Assembly (NCBI GenBank): GCA_946403215.1
Contig: CAMIZG010000001.1
Coordinates: 81,289 to 145,288, forward strand
DNA length: 64,000 nucleotides
Reading direction: 5' to 3'
From: an uncultured Bacteroidales bacterium
GTDB lineage: Bacteria > Bacteroidota > Bacteroidia > Bacteroidales > Paludibacteraceae
Each line of letters starts with the position of its first letter. Positions within the stretch are counted from its first letter, which is position 1. Positions 44,315 to 54,900 of the stretch are shown here, piece by piece. A model generated the notes under the pieces. The model was given only the letters and a program-made list of their open reading frames with translations, searched no databases and had not been told where the DNA came from. The translations under genes were made by a program, and so were the position numbers.

Positions 44315-45421
44315 ATCCGCGTCGGCATACTAACTGCACCGCACATCCGTTGCGAGAAGCACCCGAAAGGAGTGCTGCTACGCGATGTGCGTATAGGCAT
44401 AGGTTTCCATTGGGACCGTACCGAAGACCAACTCTTCGAAGGCACTATGGAGATCCGTGACAACGCCGATGGCACGCAGACCGCCATCAACACCCTTGAC
44501 GTAGAGGACTACCTGACATCCGTCATCACCTCGGAGATGTCCGCAACCTCCTCACTCGAACTACTGAAGGCACACGCCGTCATATCGCGCTCTTGGGTAC
44601 TACGCCCAATACTGGGGCGTCAGAATGTACCAGCCACGCATGGCTGGTCGGTAACCCCCAACCGCCGCATCGTATGGTACGAGCGCGATGCACACACGGG
44701 CTTTGATGTCTGTGCCGATGATCACTGCCAGCGTTACGAAGGAATAACCCGCCGCGATGCTAACCCCGAAGCCGCCAAACGGGTACGCGAGGCCGTGGAG
44801 GCAACACGAGGAGTCGTGCTCGTTGATCCTACGGCCCACAACGCCATCTGCGACACACGCTTCTACAAGTGCTGCGGCGGACGGACGGAGCTGTTCGAGA
44901 ACGCCTGGGCACCGCACCACTACAGGTATCTGGAGAGCGTGGAGTGCCCGTACTGCAAGACAAAAGATGTGCGCGTGCTCAGTCAGGTGCTTAACAACTA
45001 CGACTTTGAGACGCAGGACTTCTACCGCTGGACGGTCCGCTATACGGCAGCTGAATTATCAGACATCATTCGCGAGCGATCAGGCATTGACTTCGGACAG
45101 ATACAACTACTCACCCCCATCAAACGCGGACCGAGCGGACGAATATACGAACTGGAGATCGTTGGCGCGAAGCATCGGATGATCATTGGCAAAGAGCTGG
45201 AGATTCGCAAATGGCTCAGTCGCACCTGCCTGTATAGCTCGGCATTCGAGGTGGAGAGAGAAGGTACGAATTGGGTGTTGATGGGCAAGGGCTGGGGACA
45301 CGGAGTAGGTCTCTGCCAGATAGGAGCAGCCGTCATGGCGGATAAGGGTTACACCTACGAACAGATACTCGCCCATTACTACCCGGGCGCACAACTTAAG
45401 CAAATAATTGTTAGTCGTTAG
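44309..45421 (+). CDS. SpoIID/LytB domain protein
   Basis: A 370-aa protein of the SpoIID/amidase-enhancer family. Key parts are LDVEDYLTSVITSEMSATSS with the putative catalytic Glu, ELLKAHAVISRSWVL, FYKCCGGRTELFENAW and the C-terminal MGKGWGHGVGLCQIGAAVMA followed by YEQILAHYYPGAQL. SpoIID is a lytic transglycosylase acting on peptide-stripped glycan. No signal peptide is visible, which is odd for a wall enzyme and suggests a cytoplasmic recycling role or an unusual export route. The last codons lie in a 7-bp repeat. Confidence 0.9.
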   Translation: MNIRVGILTAPHIRCEKHPKGVLLRDVRIGIGFHWDRTEDQLFEGTMEIRDNADGTQTAINTLDVEDYLTSVITSEMSATSSLELLKAHAVISRSWVLRPILGRQNVPATHGWSVTPNRRIVWYERDAHTGFDVCADDHCQRYEGITRRDANPEAAKRVREAVEATRGVVLVDPTAHNAICDTRFYKCCGGRTELFENAWAPHHYRYLESVECPYCKTKDVRVLSQVLNNYDFETQDFYRWTVRYTAAELSDIIRERSGIDFGQIQLLTPIKRGPSGRIYELEIVGAKHRMIIGKELEIRKWLSRTCLYSSAFEVEREGTNWVLMGKGWGHGVGLCQIGAAVMADKGYTYEQILAHYYPGAQLKQIIVSR

Positions 45422-45458
45422 CTGCTAATGGCCGATAGCCGACAGCCAATGGCCTAAA
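45410..45458 (+). repeat. Heptanucleotide repeat after the spoIID-like gene
   Basis: Seven units: GTTAGTC, GTTAGCT, GCTAATG, GCCGATA, GCCGACA, GCCAATG, GCCTAAA. It covers the gene's last codons and most of the gap. The GCCAATG form recurs inside ftsY at 63107. Confidence 0.9.
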
Positions 45459-45469
45459 TATTAACAACC

Positions 45470-47134
45470 ATGAAACATTATCTACACATTACGCTTCTTG
45501 CTGCCGCTTGTCTGTTCTTCGCTGGACAGAGTAGGGCGGACGCACCGGCAAATGTTCGGGAAGAATTGCGCATGGACAAACCGTTCGTCACCGACCAGCA
45601 GACCCAGCACGAGACACTGCCGCTGGTAGCCGCGTCAACGGACAGCTTGGTGCGCGTTACGACGAAGTACATCCACACCTACATCGACACCATCCGGGTT
45701 GTCCGCTATAGTGAGGATAGTATCCCCCGTACGGATACCGTCATCACCTATGCTGACTCCACCGACCGCCGTGGACATTACATCCAAGCGTACCTCGGTG
45801 GCGGTTATGGATCGATAGGATTCAAACTTAACCAGGATTACGGCGGCAAGGTCACCGGTTTCTTCAGTGGACGTGCGCAACTCCAATATGCGTACTTCTT
45901 CCACCAGCACTGGGGCGTAGGGGCCGGCTTGTGGTTCGAGAACCTCTCATCCACCGCCTCGCTGGCCAACGGCAAGGAGTACACCGACTTCTTCTACGGG
46001 GATCGTATTGATACCGATGGCGAACCCCACTACAACCACACCGCACGTATCTATGCCTGGAAGGAACGCGCCACCCTGTATAATCTTGCAATCCCTGTAT
46101 CCCTACAAACGCAGTGGTGGAAAGAGGATGGCGAAGTAGGCATCTTCGGCGCACTGGGTGTTGCTCCGGCGTTTGCTATTGCGCAGAACTACCGCCTGGT
46201 GGAAGGTGATGTGGAGCACTACGGCGAGTACCCGAACTGGGGTCTGAAACTCGACGGGATGGCTGATCATGAGTACGCCCGTAACACCGACGATCCCTCA
46301 CTCTACACCGGCAAACCGACCGCCAAGGGTAAGATGAATGTCAAAATGATGGCTACCGTCTTTGCTGACCTGGGAGTGTTGATCAACCTGAACCGCCAGT
46401 TGGATATGATGGTTGGTCTCTATGGGCACTTCACACCTAACAATGTGGTGACAGAAACAATCACTTCGAAGTACTTGCCTGAAGGTGCCGATGAATCTGC
46501 AGCTCCGTTCGGTTGGGCTGATGGTCAGCGCGTAGGCCCTGAAACGTTCATGGATGAGTACAAAGGGCTGTACGCCACCAACCTGCGTGTGGGCAAGACC
46601 TACCCATGGGCTGTCGGCGTCAAGGTAGGTATTCACTGGCATCACATCGCCAAACCCAAATCGCACACCGAGCAGAACTTCGACTACTTTTTCCGCCCTG
46701 ATACAACGATCCGTACCGTTGAGCGCGTAGAAACAGAACTCGTGGAGCGCATCGATACATTTAAGCGTGCACCCCAAATGGAGATCAAGCTCATCCAGAA
46801 GAAGGTGGACAAACTCAACAAGATCTACTTTGCTTTCGATAGTTACACCTTGAACAGCAAATCCAAGAAGTACCTGCGTGATATCTACGCCATCCTCAAG
46901 GAGGTGCCCAACCATATTATCATCGGTGGTCACGCTTCCGAGGAAGGTCAGGTGGAGTACAACGAACGACTCGCGCTCAACCGCGCACAGGCAGTTAAGA
47001 ACTACCTCGTACAACTCGGCATCCCCGAGCCGCAACTCGAGGTCAAGAACTACGGCGCACGTGTACACAACGAGGAACGTGTGGATAACAACATATCCCT
47101 CGACCGCCGCGTCGAAATCGTCATAATGGAATAA
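45470..47134 (+). CDS. Outer-membrane barrel protein with OmpA domain (first copy)
   Basis: A 554-aa protein with signal peptide (LHITLLAAACLFFAGQSRAD). Residues about 100-400 are a predicted beta-barrel (YIQAYLGGGYGSIGFKLNQD, AQLQYAYFFHQHWGVGAGLW). The C-terminal 120 residues are an OmpA-like peptidoglycan-binding domain: IYFAFDSYTLNSKSKKYLRD, then GGHASEEGQVEYNERLALNR. The usual GHTDxxG Asp is replaced by Ser. It precedes a T9SS substrate gene and has a paralogue at 50011 in the same arrangement. Confidence 0.88.
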   Translation: MKHYLHITLLAAACLFFAGQSRADAPANVREELRMDKPFVTDQQTQHETLPLVAASTDSLVRVTTKYIHTYIDTIRVVRYSEDSIPRTDTVITYADSTDRRGHYIQAYLGGGYGSIGFKLNQDYGGKVTGFFSGRAQLQYAYFFHQHWGVGAGLWFENLSSTASLANGKEYTDFFYGDRIDTDGEPHYNHTARIYAWKERATLYNLAIPVSLQTQWWKEDGEVGIFGALGVAPAFAIAQNYRLVEGDVEHYGEYPNWGLKLDGMADHEYARNTDDPSLYTGKPTAKGKMNVKMMATVFADLGVLINLNRQLDMMVGLYGHFTPNNVVTETITSKYLPEGADESAAPFGWADGQRVGPETFMDEYKGLYATNLRVGKTYPWAVGVKVGIHWHHIAKPKSHTEQNFDYFFRPDTTIRTVERVETELVERIDTFKRAPQMEIKLIQKKVDKLNKIYFAFDSYTLNSKSKKYLRDIYAILKEVPNHIIIGGHASEEGQVEYNERLALNRAQAVKNYLVQLGIPEPQLEVKNYGARVHNEERVDNNISLDRRVEIVIME

Positions 47135-47150
47135 CCTCAATAGCACAATC

Positions 47151-47190
47151 TAACGATTTAACAGTTTAACAATTTAACGGTTTAACAAAA
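47151..47190 (+). repeat. Octanucleotide repeat upstream of the 939-aa protein gene
   Basis: TAACGATT, TAACAGTT, TAACAATT, TAACGGTT, TAACAAAA: five 8-base units in the gap before ATG 47202. Confidence 0.88.
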
Positions 47191-47201
47191 AATCAGAGAT
47201 T

Positions 47202-50021
47202 ATGAAAACACGTAATATATATATCAGTTTGTTGCTTGCAGCCGTTTGCGCTGCGCCGATGTTCGCCCGCCAGTTCGAGCAAGGCGAGAAGATTTATGTG
47301 AATGCCGACCAGAGTTGGAACGGTGGTGGTGGCAATTTCGATTGGTCGAAAGATAATGCCAAATTATTTTTGTATATCATTAAGAACGGAGGTGATGAAT
47401 GGGTGACGCTTAGCAAAGAGAGCGGTAGTATTTATGTAGGCGAAATGCCAGAAGGTGATTACCATACTTGTGTTGTTGTGCGCAAGAGCAGCAGCGGAAC
47501 GCCCGATAACTGGAATAACATATGGAATCAGACATGCGACCGCCAATTGGTAGATAACCCGGACATCAATTGTATCAAAGTGATCAATCTTAAGGATGGT
47601 GTTGGCGCTTGCGAAGGAGATAATTTTTGGGCTACTTACGCACCAGCTGTCAGCAAAATAAAGGCTTTTGCTGATGCTGAAAAAGAAGAAGAGATACATA
47701 TCTGCTCGAGTGCTTTAGGTGGACCATTCTCACTCCGGCCGAAACTGAAGGAGGATAAGTCTGACTATATGTATGATCTGGTTTCGTGTCACGGATGGTA
47801 TGTATCAACCGATAAGAATACATGGACATCTCTTGATGGGAATGCTGGTGTTATGCGTGATGGGGAAGGAGAAAAAGATTTCCTCAATTATAATCTGCCT
47901 GTATCTATTCCGGCGACCGGCATCTATTTTTATCTTCATACAGCCAAGAAAGCTGGTCGCCGATTAATCAAGGTAAAAGCCGATGCTTCCGATTGTGCCT
48001 ACGACTGTACTATCACTTCCTTTGAGGTGGCTTGCTCCGCTGTCAATGCCAACGATACAACGTTCACGCTGGACGGTATGGTGGCATTTGGGGAGCCTAA
48101 CGGAGACCTGATGATAACATGCGGCAACAAGTCCGTAACCATCAAGGCTGCAGAAGCCAAGAGTCCGCAAATCTTCTCCATCAGCGGAATACGTGCGGCA
48201 ATCGATAACAATACGCCAACCAAAGCAGTGGCTCAATTCAAAGGCAATACCGGTTGCAAGGCGGAGAAATCGTTTGCCGTACCCAATGCAGTGGAAGGAA
48301 TAAAGACCCACCGAATTAATGTGCTTGTGGGAGAAACCAAATCCCTCAAACCCCAAGATGCAGACTACAGTTATAACCATGAGTGGTATGCCAATGGGCA
48401 AAAGCAAACCACGCAATACGACCTTACTACTACACCACGTTACGAGACGCATGTTGACACGTACATGTATCAGGAGTTCAACAACCCGCTGGGACCGATG
48501 GATGACATGATGACCAATGGAGGTTACGAGTCAACCAAAGTGGCCGATTACGGTACGGAAGGAGGCAAGTCAACTATAAGTGATTATGACTTCTGGGGCA
48601 TAAAGGCCAATGCTTCTACGCCGACTAATTATTATGATTCCCATCCGGGGGCAAACAATGGTTTTGCCGTTGTTCAAAGTGCGAATAAATTTGCCAAAAC
48701 GTTCGCAAAATTAGTAACACCTGCAGGGAATAAAGAAGCACATGAAGGTAATTACTTTGCTTTGTTTGACGCCAAGTCCGGTGTTGATGGGGGCAACAAG
48801 AAGGCTTGGTATGCAAACACCCAGATGAACACCAAACTGAAACTCAAGAAGGGCACCACCTATATGTTCTCTTTTTGGGCAGCTAACATCAACAACTACG
48901 GCGAGATGGACAATGCCGCCAAACTACAATTTCAGATTAATGGTAAGAATATTGACGGCTTGTTACTCGACCTGAGCAAAACTGAGTTCCGCAACAACCG
49001 TTGGCATCAATGCTCGTCCGTATATTATGCTGATACCGATGTTGAAAATGTTACCATCTCAGTGGTCAACCTCAATACAAACGCCTTGCATATTGGTAAT
49101 GATTTTGCTCTCGATGACATTCAGTTCCGTCCTATCAGCAACAACGCTAAGGTTATGCGCCAGCTGCAGTACTTCACTGTATATACCCATGAACCCCACG
49201 TCCATGCGCTCAAGGCTGATGTACAGCCCATGGCTTGCGACAAGGAAGAGTATGATGTGATCCTCGAAGTACAATACGACAACCCCATGGGTAAACTCAT
49301 CATCCGCGACAAGACGGCCGGTAAGGTGGTGTTCAACGACAAGGTGCCTACTGAAGGTGCCGATTGGGATACGAAGAAATCCAAATTCGTGACGATCCAT
49401 ATTGACGCGCTCGAACCCGCTGAGCATGAATACGAAGCATACTTTGAACAGTGGACTAAATCCAAGGCGACAGCCAAGTCGCAAGCTCCCCAATTCACCA
49501 CTTGTTGCAACCCCACGATCATGTACACCAAGTGGGAGAACGTTATTTTCATCGCTAATGCCGATGGTGAGTTCGTGGCCTTCCAGTGGCACAAGAACGG
49601 CCAGAAAATGAACGGCGAAACGCAGCAGCGTTACTATGCTGGTGCCGGCAAATCGCTCAAAGGCTCAACCGATACCTACTTCTGCGAGGTCACCCACAAA
49701 GATGGTTCAACTGAGAAGAGCTGCGAATATACTTTCGACCAGTGCCCGCGCTCGGCGGAGCACACCGCTATCGAGGATATTATGCTTGACGGCGTAGCAG
49801 TCTATCCCACCCAGCTGGCTGCCGGAGAGGTGGTGACCGTCTGCAAGAACTTCGCGGGTACGCTCCAGGCCAATTTGCTCACCCTCACCGGACAAACAGT
49901 TTCCACCACCGAACTGCGTGGTGACCAAACCACTATAAAGATGCCGGGCATAGCAGGCATGTATCTGCTGCAACTGCACGGCGCTACTTCACAACGAACA
50001 GTCAAGATCAATGTGTACTAA
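47202..50021 (+). CDS. T9SS-secreted surface protein, short paralogue of the giant protein
   Basis: A 939-aa exported protein with signal peptide (NIYISLLLAAVCAAPMFARQ). The first ~400 residues and a jelly-roll-like segment at about 420-640 (MMTNGGYESTKVADYG, KGTTYMFSFWAANINNYGEM, IGNDFALDDIQFRP) match the N-terminal part of the 3545-aa protein. One copy of the two-Cys domain follows (ACDKEEYDVILEVQYDNPMG), then a domain starting MYTKWENVIFIANADGEFVA, and a T9SS type-A tail ending GMYLLQLHGATSQRTVKINV. Function is probably adhesion or surface structure; the jelly-roll may bind carbohydrate. Confidence 0.85.
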   Translation: MKTRNIYISLLLAAVCAAPMFARQFEQGEKIYVNADQSWNGGGGNFDWSKDNAKLFLYIIKNGGDEWVTLSKESGSIYVGEMPEGDYHTCVVVRKSSSGTPDNWNNIWNQTCDRQLVDNPDINCIKVINLKDGVGACEGDNFWATYAPAVSKIKAFADAEKEEEIHICSSALGGPFSLRPKLKEDKSDYMYDLVSCHGWYVSTDKNTWTSLDGNAGVMRDGEGEKDFLNYNLPVSIPATGIYFYLHTAKKAGRRLIKVKADASDCAYDCTITSFEVACSAVNANDTTFTLDGMVAFGEPNGDLMITCGNKSVTIKAAEAKSPQIFSISGIRAAIDNNTPTKAVAQFKGNTGCKAEKSFAVPNAVEGIKTHRINVLVGETKSLKPQDADYSYNHEWYANGQKQTTQYDLTTTPRYETHVDTYMYQEFNNPLGPMDDMMTNGGYESTKVADYGTEGGKSTISDYDFWGIKANASTPTNYYDSHPGANNGFAVVQSANKFAKTFAKLVTPAGNKEAHEGNYFALFDAKSGVDGGNKKAWYANTQMNTKLKLKKGTTYMFSFWAANINNYGEMDNAAKLQFQINGKNIDGLLLDLSKTEFRNNRWHQCSSVYYADTDVENVTISVVNLNTNALHIGNDFALDDIQFRPISNNAKVMRQLQYFTVYTHEPHVHALKADVQPMACDKEEYDVILEVQYDNPMGKLIIRDKTAGKVVFNDKVPTEGADWDTKKSKFVTIHIDALEPAEHEYEAYFEQWTKSKATAKSQAPQFTTCCNPTIMYTKWENVIFIANADGEFVAFQWHKNGQKMNGETQQRYYAGAGKSLKGSTDTYFCEVTHKDGSTEKSCEYTFDQCPRSAEHTAIEDIMLDGVAVYPTQLAAGEVVTVCKNFAGTLQANLLTLTGQTVSTTELRGDQTTIKMPGIAGMYLLQLHGATSQRTVKINVY

Positions 50022-51612
50022 TCGAATCATAACAGCTCTTGCCGCTCTCGGCGTGGCACTTGGCGTACATGCGCAAGAGGTTGCTTCCGAGCGTTTCCCG
50101 GGACATCAAGTCACCGAAACGCAACATTCCGAGCAACGGATAACGTTGCCTGTTGACCCGCAGGCACCCGATACGCTCATCGAGGTCTGGATGCTTGATA
50201 TCAATACCTATGTCGATACGCTCCGCACCGTCAGTACCAATGAGACCACCGTCACCCAGCCTGGTGACTCCACACGACGTGGCCATTACGTCGAGATACA
50301 TGCAGGCGCAGGTATAGGTAATGTCGGCTACGGCTGGCTCCGCCGCGATCTGCAGCACCCGACAGCCAAAGGTTATGAGCAGTTTGGCATCTCTGGTGTG
50401 GCCCAACTGCAGTACGCCTACTTCTTCCACCCCAGCGTTGGTATAGGCATCGGCGCATGGCTGGCTAACTATACTTCGCATGGCTACCTTAGCGGCGATG
50501 TGATCTATCGTGGACTAAAGCAGGAGAATGGCAAGTACGTCCCGGATTTCAGCAGCACCGTTCGTGACAATGATGGCAAGGGCGAGTTCTACAACCATCA
50601 CGTCTCTATCCACTCCTGGCACGAGCGTCAGACCATCCACACCGCCGGTGTGCCTGTCTCCCTGCAGTTCCAGGCCTGGGGCAAGAAGGATAAAGCAGGC
50701 TTCTTCGCATCTCTAGGCGTCGCGCCTACTTTTACCGTCAAGACTGACTATCGTATCATCGATGGCAACATTGAGCACTGGGGTGAATATGCGCACCGCG
50801 GCGGGGCTGAACTGCATGACCTCCATGACTTCAGCCATGTTAACTACTCCGGCCGCGTGGGCAAGCAGACCATGAAACTCTTCACGGCTACTGCCTTCCT
50901 CGATCTTGGACTGTTGATCAAGATGAGCCGTCACACCGACTTCCTGATAGGCGTCTACGGCCACTATGATTTCCTCGACATCCAAGCCGCCCAACGCACC
51001 GACCTCGGCTGGCCGGACGAGCGCTTCCCCTACCTCAATGCACCCGAGTACAAGGGCATCCTTGCTACCAACTGTCTTGCTGACGAAGGAGTGCTCCGCC
51101 CTTGGCAGGCGGGTGTGAAGATAGGTGTGCATTGGCACAGCGTCAAACCCGATCGCACATCTACCACCATCTACTCCGACACCACCATCCAACTCTATGC
51201 TCGCGAGGATAGTGTATGGACTTCGCGTGTGGACACCCTCAAGTACCAAAAGCCTACGATTGAGCAGATCCAGCGTGAGATCGACAAACTCAACCGCATC
51301 TATTTCGCCTTTGATAGCTACGAACTTAATGAGGAGTCGATGGCTTTACTCCGGCAGATAGCCGAGCAGCTGAAAACGATCCCCAACAAGGTGCTCATCG
51401 GTGGACACGCATCTAAAGAAGGATTGCGCGCGCATAACGCGCGTCTCGCGCGATACCGTGCACTCGTAGTGACGTATTTCCTCGTGGATTGCGGTATACC
51501 CAATACCCGCCTCATCCAGAAGGACTATGGTTCAAGTGTCGAGAATGCAATTAATATCCACCACGACCTCTCACTCGACCGCCGCGTGGAGATCATCGTT
51601 CAGGAGGAATAA
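50011..51612 (+). CDS. Outer-membrane barrel protein with OmpA domain (second copy)
   Basis: A 533-aa paralogue of the 45470 protein. It has a signal peptide (IITALAALGVALGVHAQ), a barrel region (GVAQLQYAYFFHPSVGIGIG) and an OmpA domain (RIYFAFDSYELNEESMALLR, then IGGHASKEGLRAHNARLARY), again with Ser where OmpA proteins have the diaminopimelate-binding Asp. It overlaps the end of the preceding T9SS substrate gene by 11 bp, so the two are coupled. A strong terminator follows, so the giant gene downstream is probably transcribed separately. Confidence 0.88.
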   Translation: MCTNRIITALAALGVALGVHAQEVASERFPGHQVTETQHSEQRITLPVDPQAPDTLIEVWMLDINTYVDTLRTVSTNETTVTQPGDSTRRGHYVEIHAGAGIGNVGYGWLRRDLQHPTAKGYEQFGISGVAQLQYAYFFHPSVGIGIGAWLANYTSHGYLSGDVIYRGLKQENGKYVPDFSSTVRDNDGKGEFYNHHVSIHSWHERQTIHTAGVPVSLQFQAWGKKDKAGFFASLGVAPTFTVKTDYRIIDGNIEHWGEYAHRGGAELHDLHDFSHVNYSGRVGKQTMKLFTATAFLDLGLLIKMSRHTDFLIGVYGHYDFLDIQAAQRTDLGWPDERFPYLNAPEYKGILATNCLADEGVLRPWQAGVKIGVHWHSVKPDRTSTTIYSDTTIQLYAREDSVWTSRVDTLKYQKPTIEQIQREIDKLNRIYFAFDSYELNEESMALLRQIAEQLKTIPNKVLIGGHASKEGLRAHNARLARYRALVVTYFLVDCGIPNTRLIQKDYGSSVENAINIHHDLSLDRRVEIIVQEE

Positions 51613-51997
51613 CCCGCGCGCAAAAGAACCACTCGGTATCCCGATATAACGGGAAAAAAATAACACCGCAAAAAATGATACAACACACTCAATATGGAAA
51701 TGTAAATTTTTGCACTGGCAAAAATGGCAGAAATGGCAAAACTTTTGCCACTTTTGCCACTTCTGCCAGTGCATTTTTTTCTATTCTGGATCAGCGCAGC
51801 GGTCTGGTTTGTCCGGACTATCCGGTTTCCTTTCCCTCGCTCCCAACAATTTTTTCGAACGTTATGTTCGAAAACTGAACGTTAGTCGTTCTTAGTTGTT
51901 TTTAGTGATCCTTAGTCATTGTCAGGGGCAACACCACCCCCGAAGCAACTCGACTCACAATCAACCATAGCCAAAATATAGTAAACATAACACCATC
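51613..51997. other. Intergenic region before the giant gene
   Basis: A 385-bp gap with a long terminator hairpin (51711-51780) and a loosely repeated TTAGT-rich stretch (about 51880-51925). I see no convincing TAnnTTTG promoter for the giant gene and no credible small protein; the ORF-track entries here are formed by the hairpin. Confidence 0.6.
51711..51780 (+). terminator. Long terminator hairpin upstream of the giant gene
   Basis: A 31-base arm (TGCACTGGCAAAAATGGCAG...) and its partner (...CACTTCTGCCAGTGCA) match at 27 positions with a one-base loop and are followed by seven T. Each arm is made of TGGCARAA-type sub-repeats. Confidence 0.9.
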
Positions 51998-54900
51998 ATG
52001 AAACATATCTTCACCATGAATCAACGAAATATAGTTACCAGCATATTACTGCTGTTATTGGGCTTTGTAGTAGTCTTACCCTCGTATGCTGGAGATTACG
52101 AGCGTAATTTTGATGGCACTGAGGTGCTTTATATTAAGACGGCCCCTGCTAATTGGTACTGGTACGGTAATGATATGGATAAGGGGAAATTTGCATATTT
52201 CTTTAATAGTAATACTGGTGCAAATGCGTGGACTACCGAGGCTGTGGGCAGTCCATTGTATGATGCCCTACAGATTGTTGTGCCTGCAGGTAATTGGACA
52301 CATGTTATCCTTACCCGTCACGATGTAAAGAGCAATCCTTCTTGGGACAATATAATATGGTCGGAGGATGCACAGCAAAAGTCGGGTGATATACCAATAA
52401 ATTCAACGCATAACTATCTCCAGAATTTTGCGAGGGGAACAGCAGATCATCATTATTGGGCACAATATATTTTCGGACCTTCGGCCACTAATCCGGCTGC
52501 AGGTAAGGTGGATGGAATAGAAGAAGAGTTGATTGAGTTTTGTCCGGAATCTTCTGGAGATCCCTTTTCTTTAACGCCTATTTTTGATGAGGGAGGAAAA
52601 GACTATAATTATAATAGTAGCGGTAGTCATGCTTGGTACAAGTGGAATGGAAGTTCTTGGGAACTTGTGAGCGACCAATATGCCGGATATAAGACTGACG
52701 GCGAAAACGAATGGTTTTGCAATGAAAAATTATCATCTGCCGCAGATACATATTACTTCCTTTGGACGAACGCTCCATCACGCCGCAGGCTGTTGCACCT
52801 GAAGAAGAAGGCTTCCTGTCCGGAGGTGTGTGAAATAACTTCCTTCCGATATGTTACAACGCCTGTGAATGTCAACGATAGTACGTTCGCCTTTGAGGGT
52901 AGCGTGGCTTTTACCAAGAAGGCGGGTGATCTGATTATACAATATAGAGACTCCATACTTACGATTGAGGATCCCGTTAGCCCTCAAGTCTTTAGCTTGC
53001 AAGGGTTGAAGGCGGATGGTGCGGAAGGACATCATTTGACAGCGAGATTTTCCGAGGATGGCTCATGTGAGGCAGATAGTGTAATAAAGAAGGCACCTTC
53101 TCCGGAATCCGGTGTTACGATTTACCTTTCTAATATTGATTATTCTCCGAAACATCCCTATAGTCCTAAAGCAGAAACTTATAGTCATAATACTTCTGTA
53201 CTTCTCACTCCGAGCGTTCAAGTTACCGACAGCTTTGTTTGGACAGACATAAAGGGCAATAAATTAAAGAGCAATAGGGATTTAGCACCGAATAATACCT
53301 ATACGATATCCGGCTATAATCAGGATACCACCATCTTGCTCTATTATACAGAATTCAATACGCCGCCGGTAGTAGGTGGTAATATGATGAGTAACGGCAG
53401 TTACGAGGATCTCGCCGCCAACATGGATGGAATGAGCGACTATGATTATACTAAACGTTATGAAAATAAAACGAATATAATTTGGGATGGATTAAAGGAT
53501 GATGAAAATGGCGGTATAATTGATGATGTGAGAAAGAATGTATATTGGTTCAAGACTGGATACGACGCAGTAAAAGATACCAGTTACTATAATGCCAAAA
53601 GTGGTATTTGGGGAATAACGACTGATGCGAATATCTTTTGGGAAAGAATGGCTAAAATATCGCCAAAGGATGCAAATTATATGGCGGTGTTTGATGGCGA
53701 CGCAGGTGAGAAAGAAGCATGGAAAGCTGTTGGAAATCCCAGCCTTTCCCCCAACCCTAATCCCAATTTGTTATTGCAGAAAGGAACAACATATATGTTC
53801 TCTTTCTGGGTGGCTAATGTCAACAATTTCGGCGAAATGATTAATTTTAAGCCGGATGGAAGTAGCATGACAAATAATGCCATCTTGCAATTCAAGATTA
53901 AATACAAAGATAAGGCAACAGGAACAGAATATGAGGAATTCCTCGGGGAGCCTACAAATTTGAACGATAGCAAGTATTTGAATAACTTCTGGCATCAGAA
54001 TTCAGCCACTTTTACTAGTCCTGTGGATGCAGATGAAGTAACCGTTTCGGTGGTGGATAAGAATACCAGCGGAATGCGTATCGGAAATGACTTCGCGTTG
54101 GATGATATCCAGTTCCGCCCTGTTTCAATTAAGTTGGCTACAGTCCGCGCCCGCGAGCGCTTTGAAGTTAAGTTCGTTGAGCCGGGAACCAATCCGGTTA
54201 ACCTGCAAGTAGAGTGGGTTACTAGGCCCGCCTGCGGTCAGGACACTTGTACTATGCGCGTATCGTTCCGCTATCCGAATATCACGACGCATGATATCAA
54301 GCTGACGCTGAAAGACCTGAATACAAGCAACAGTTACGGCACACTGCTTGAAAATGTGACGCTTGCCAAAACTCCTATCCCCGGAAATGCCGACTCAACG
54401 GATTATGTCGGATACTTTACCAGTGGCAGTTATGGTGGTGCAACATATAAGGATAAAGTGAAAGCCGACGCTGCTACGCATAACATCAGGGCAAAACTTA
54501 CTGTGCTGGATGCTAATGATGTAGATCATGGTGGGCAAACGAATGAGTCTGGTCTGCAAGCCCCGGGGATTCCTGCTCTTGCGATTACTGATGTTACCAT
54601 GAATAAACCGGATTGCAGTGGTTTGAAGTACACTTTGGATATAGATCTGAATTATACTGCATTGAGTGGTACGACATTAACATATTACGTGGATAATGTT
54701 AGCAAAGCTACACGTACTATAGATTATGAAGTTACTGCGCGTACAAAAAATGATGTGCCGACTGCTGCATTGGATGCTGATGGCAAAGAACACACATTGA
54801 AAGTTTCAACAGGTCATGCACTTGATTGTATTGATACCTATACTTATACTGCACCTAAAGCCAACATTGTCAGCGACCTGTCTGTCGCACCTATCCAACC

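Noticed and set aside
51675-51895. Small ORFs between the OmpA gene and the giant gene
   Set aside because: They are produced by the terminator hairpin's repeated sequence and have no plausible start or composition.
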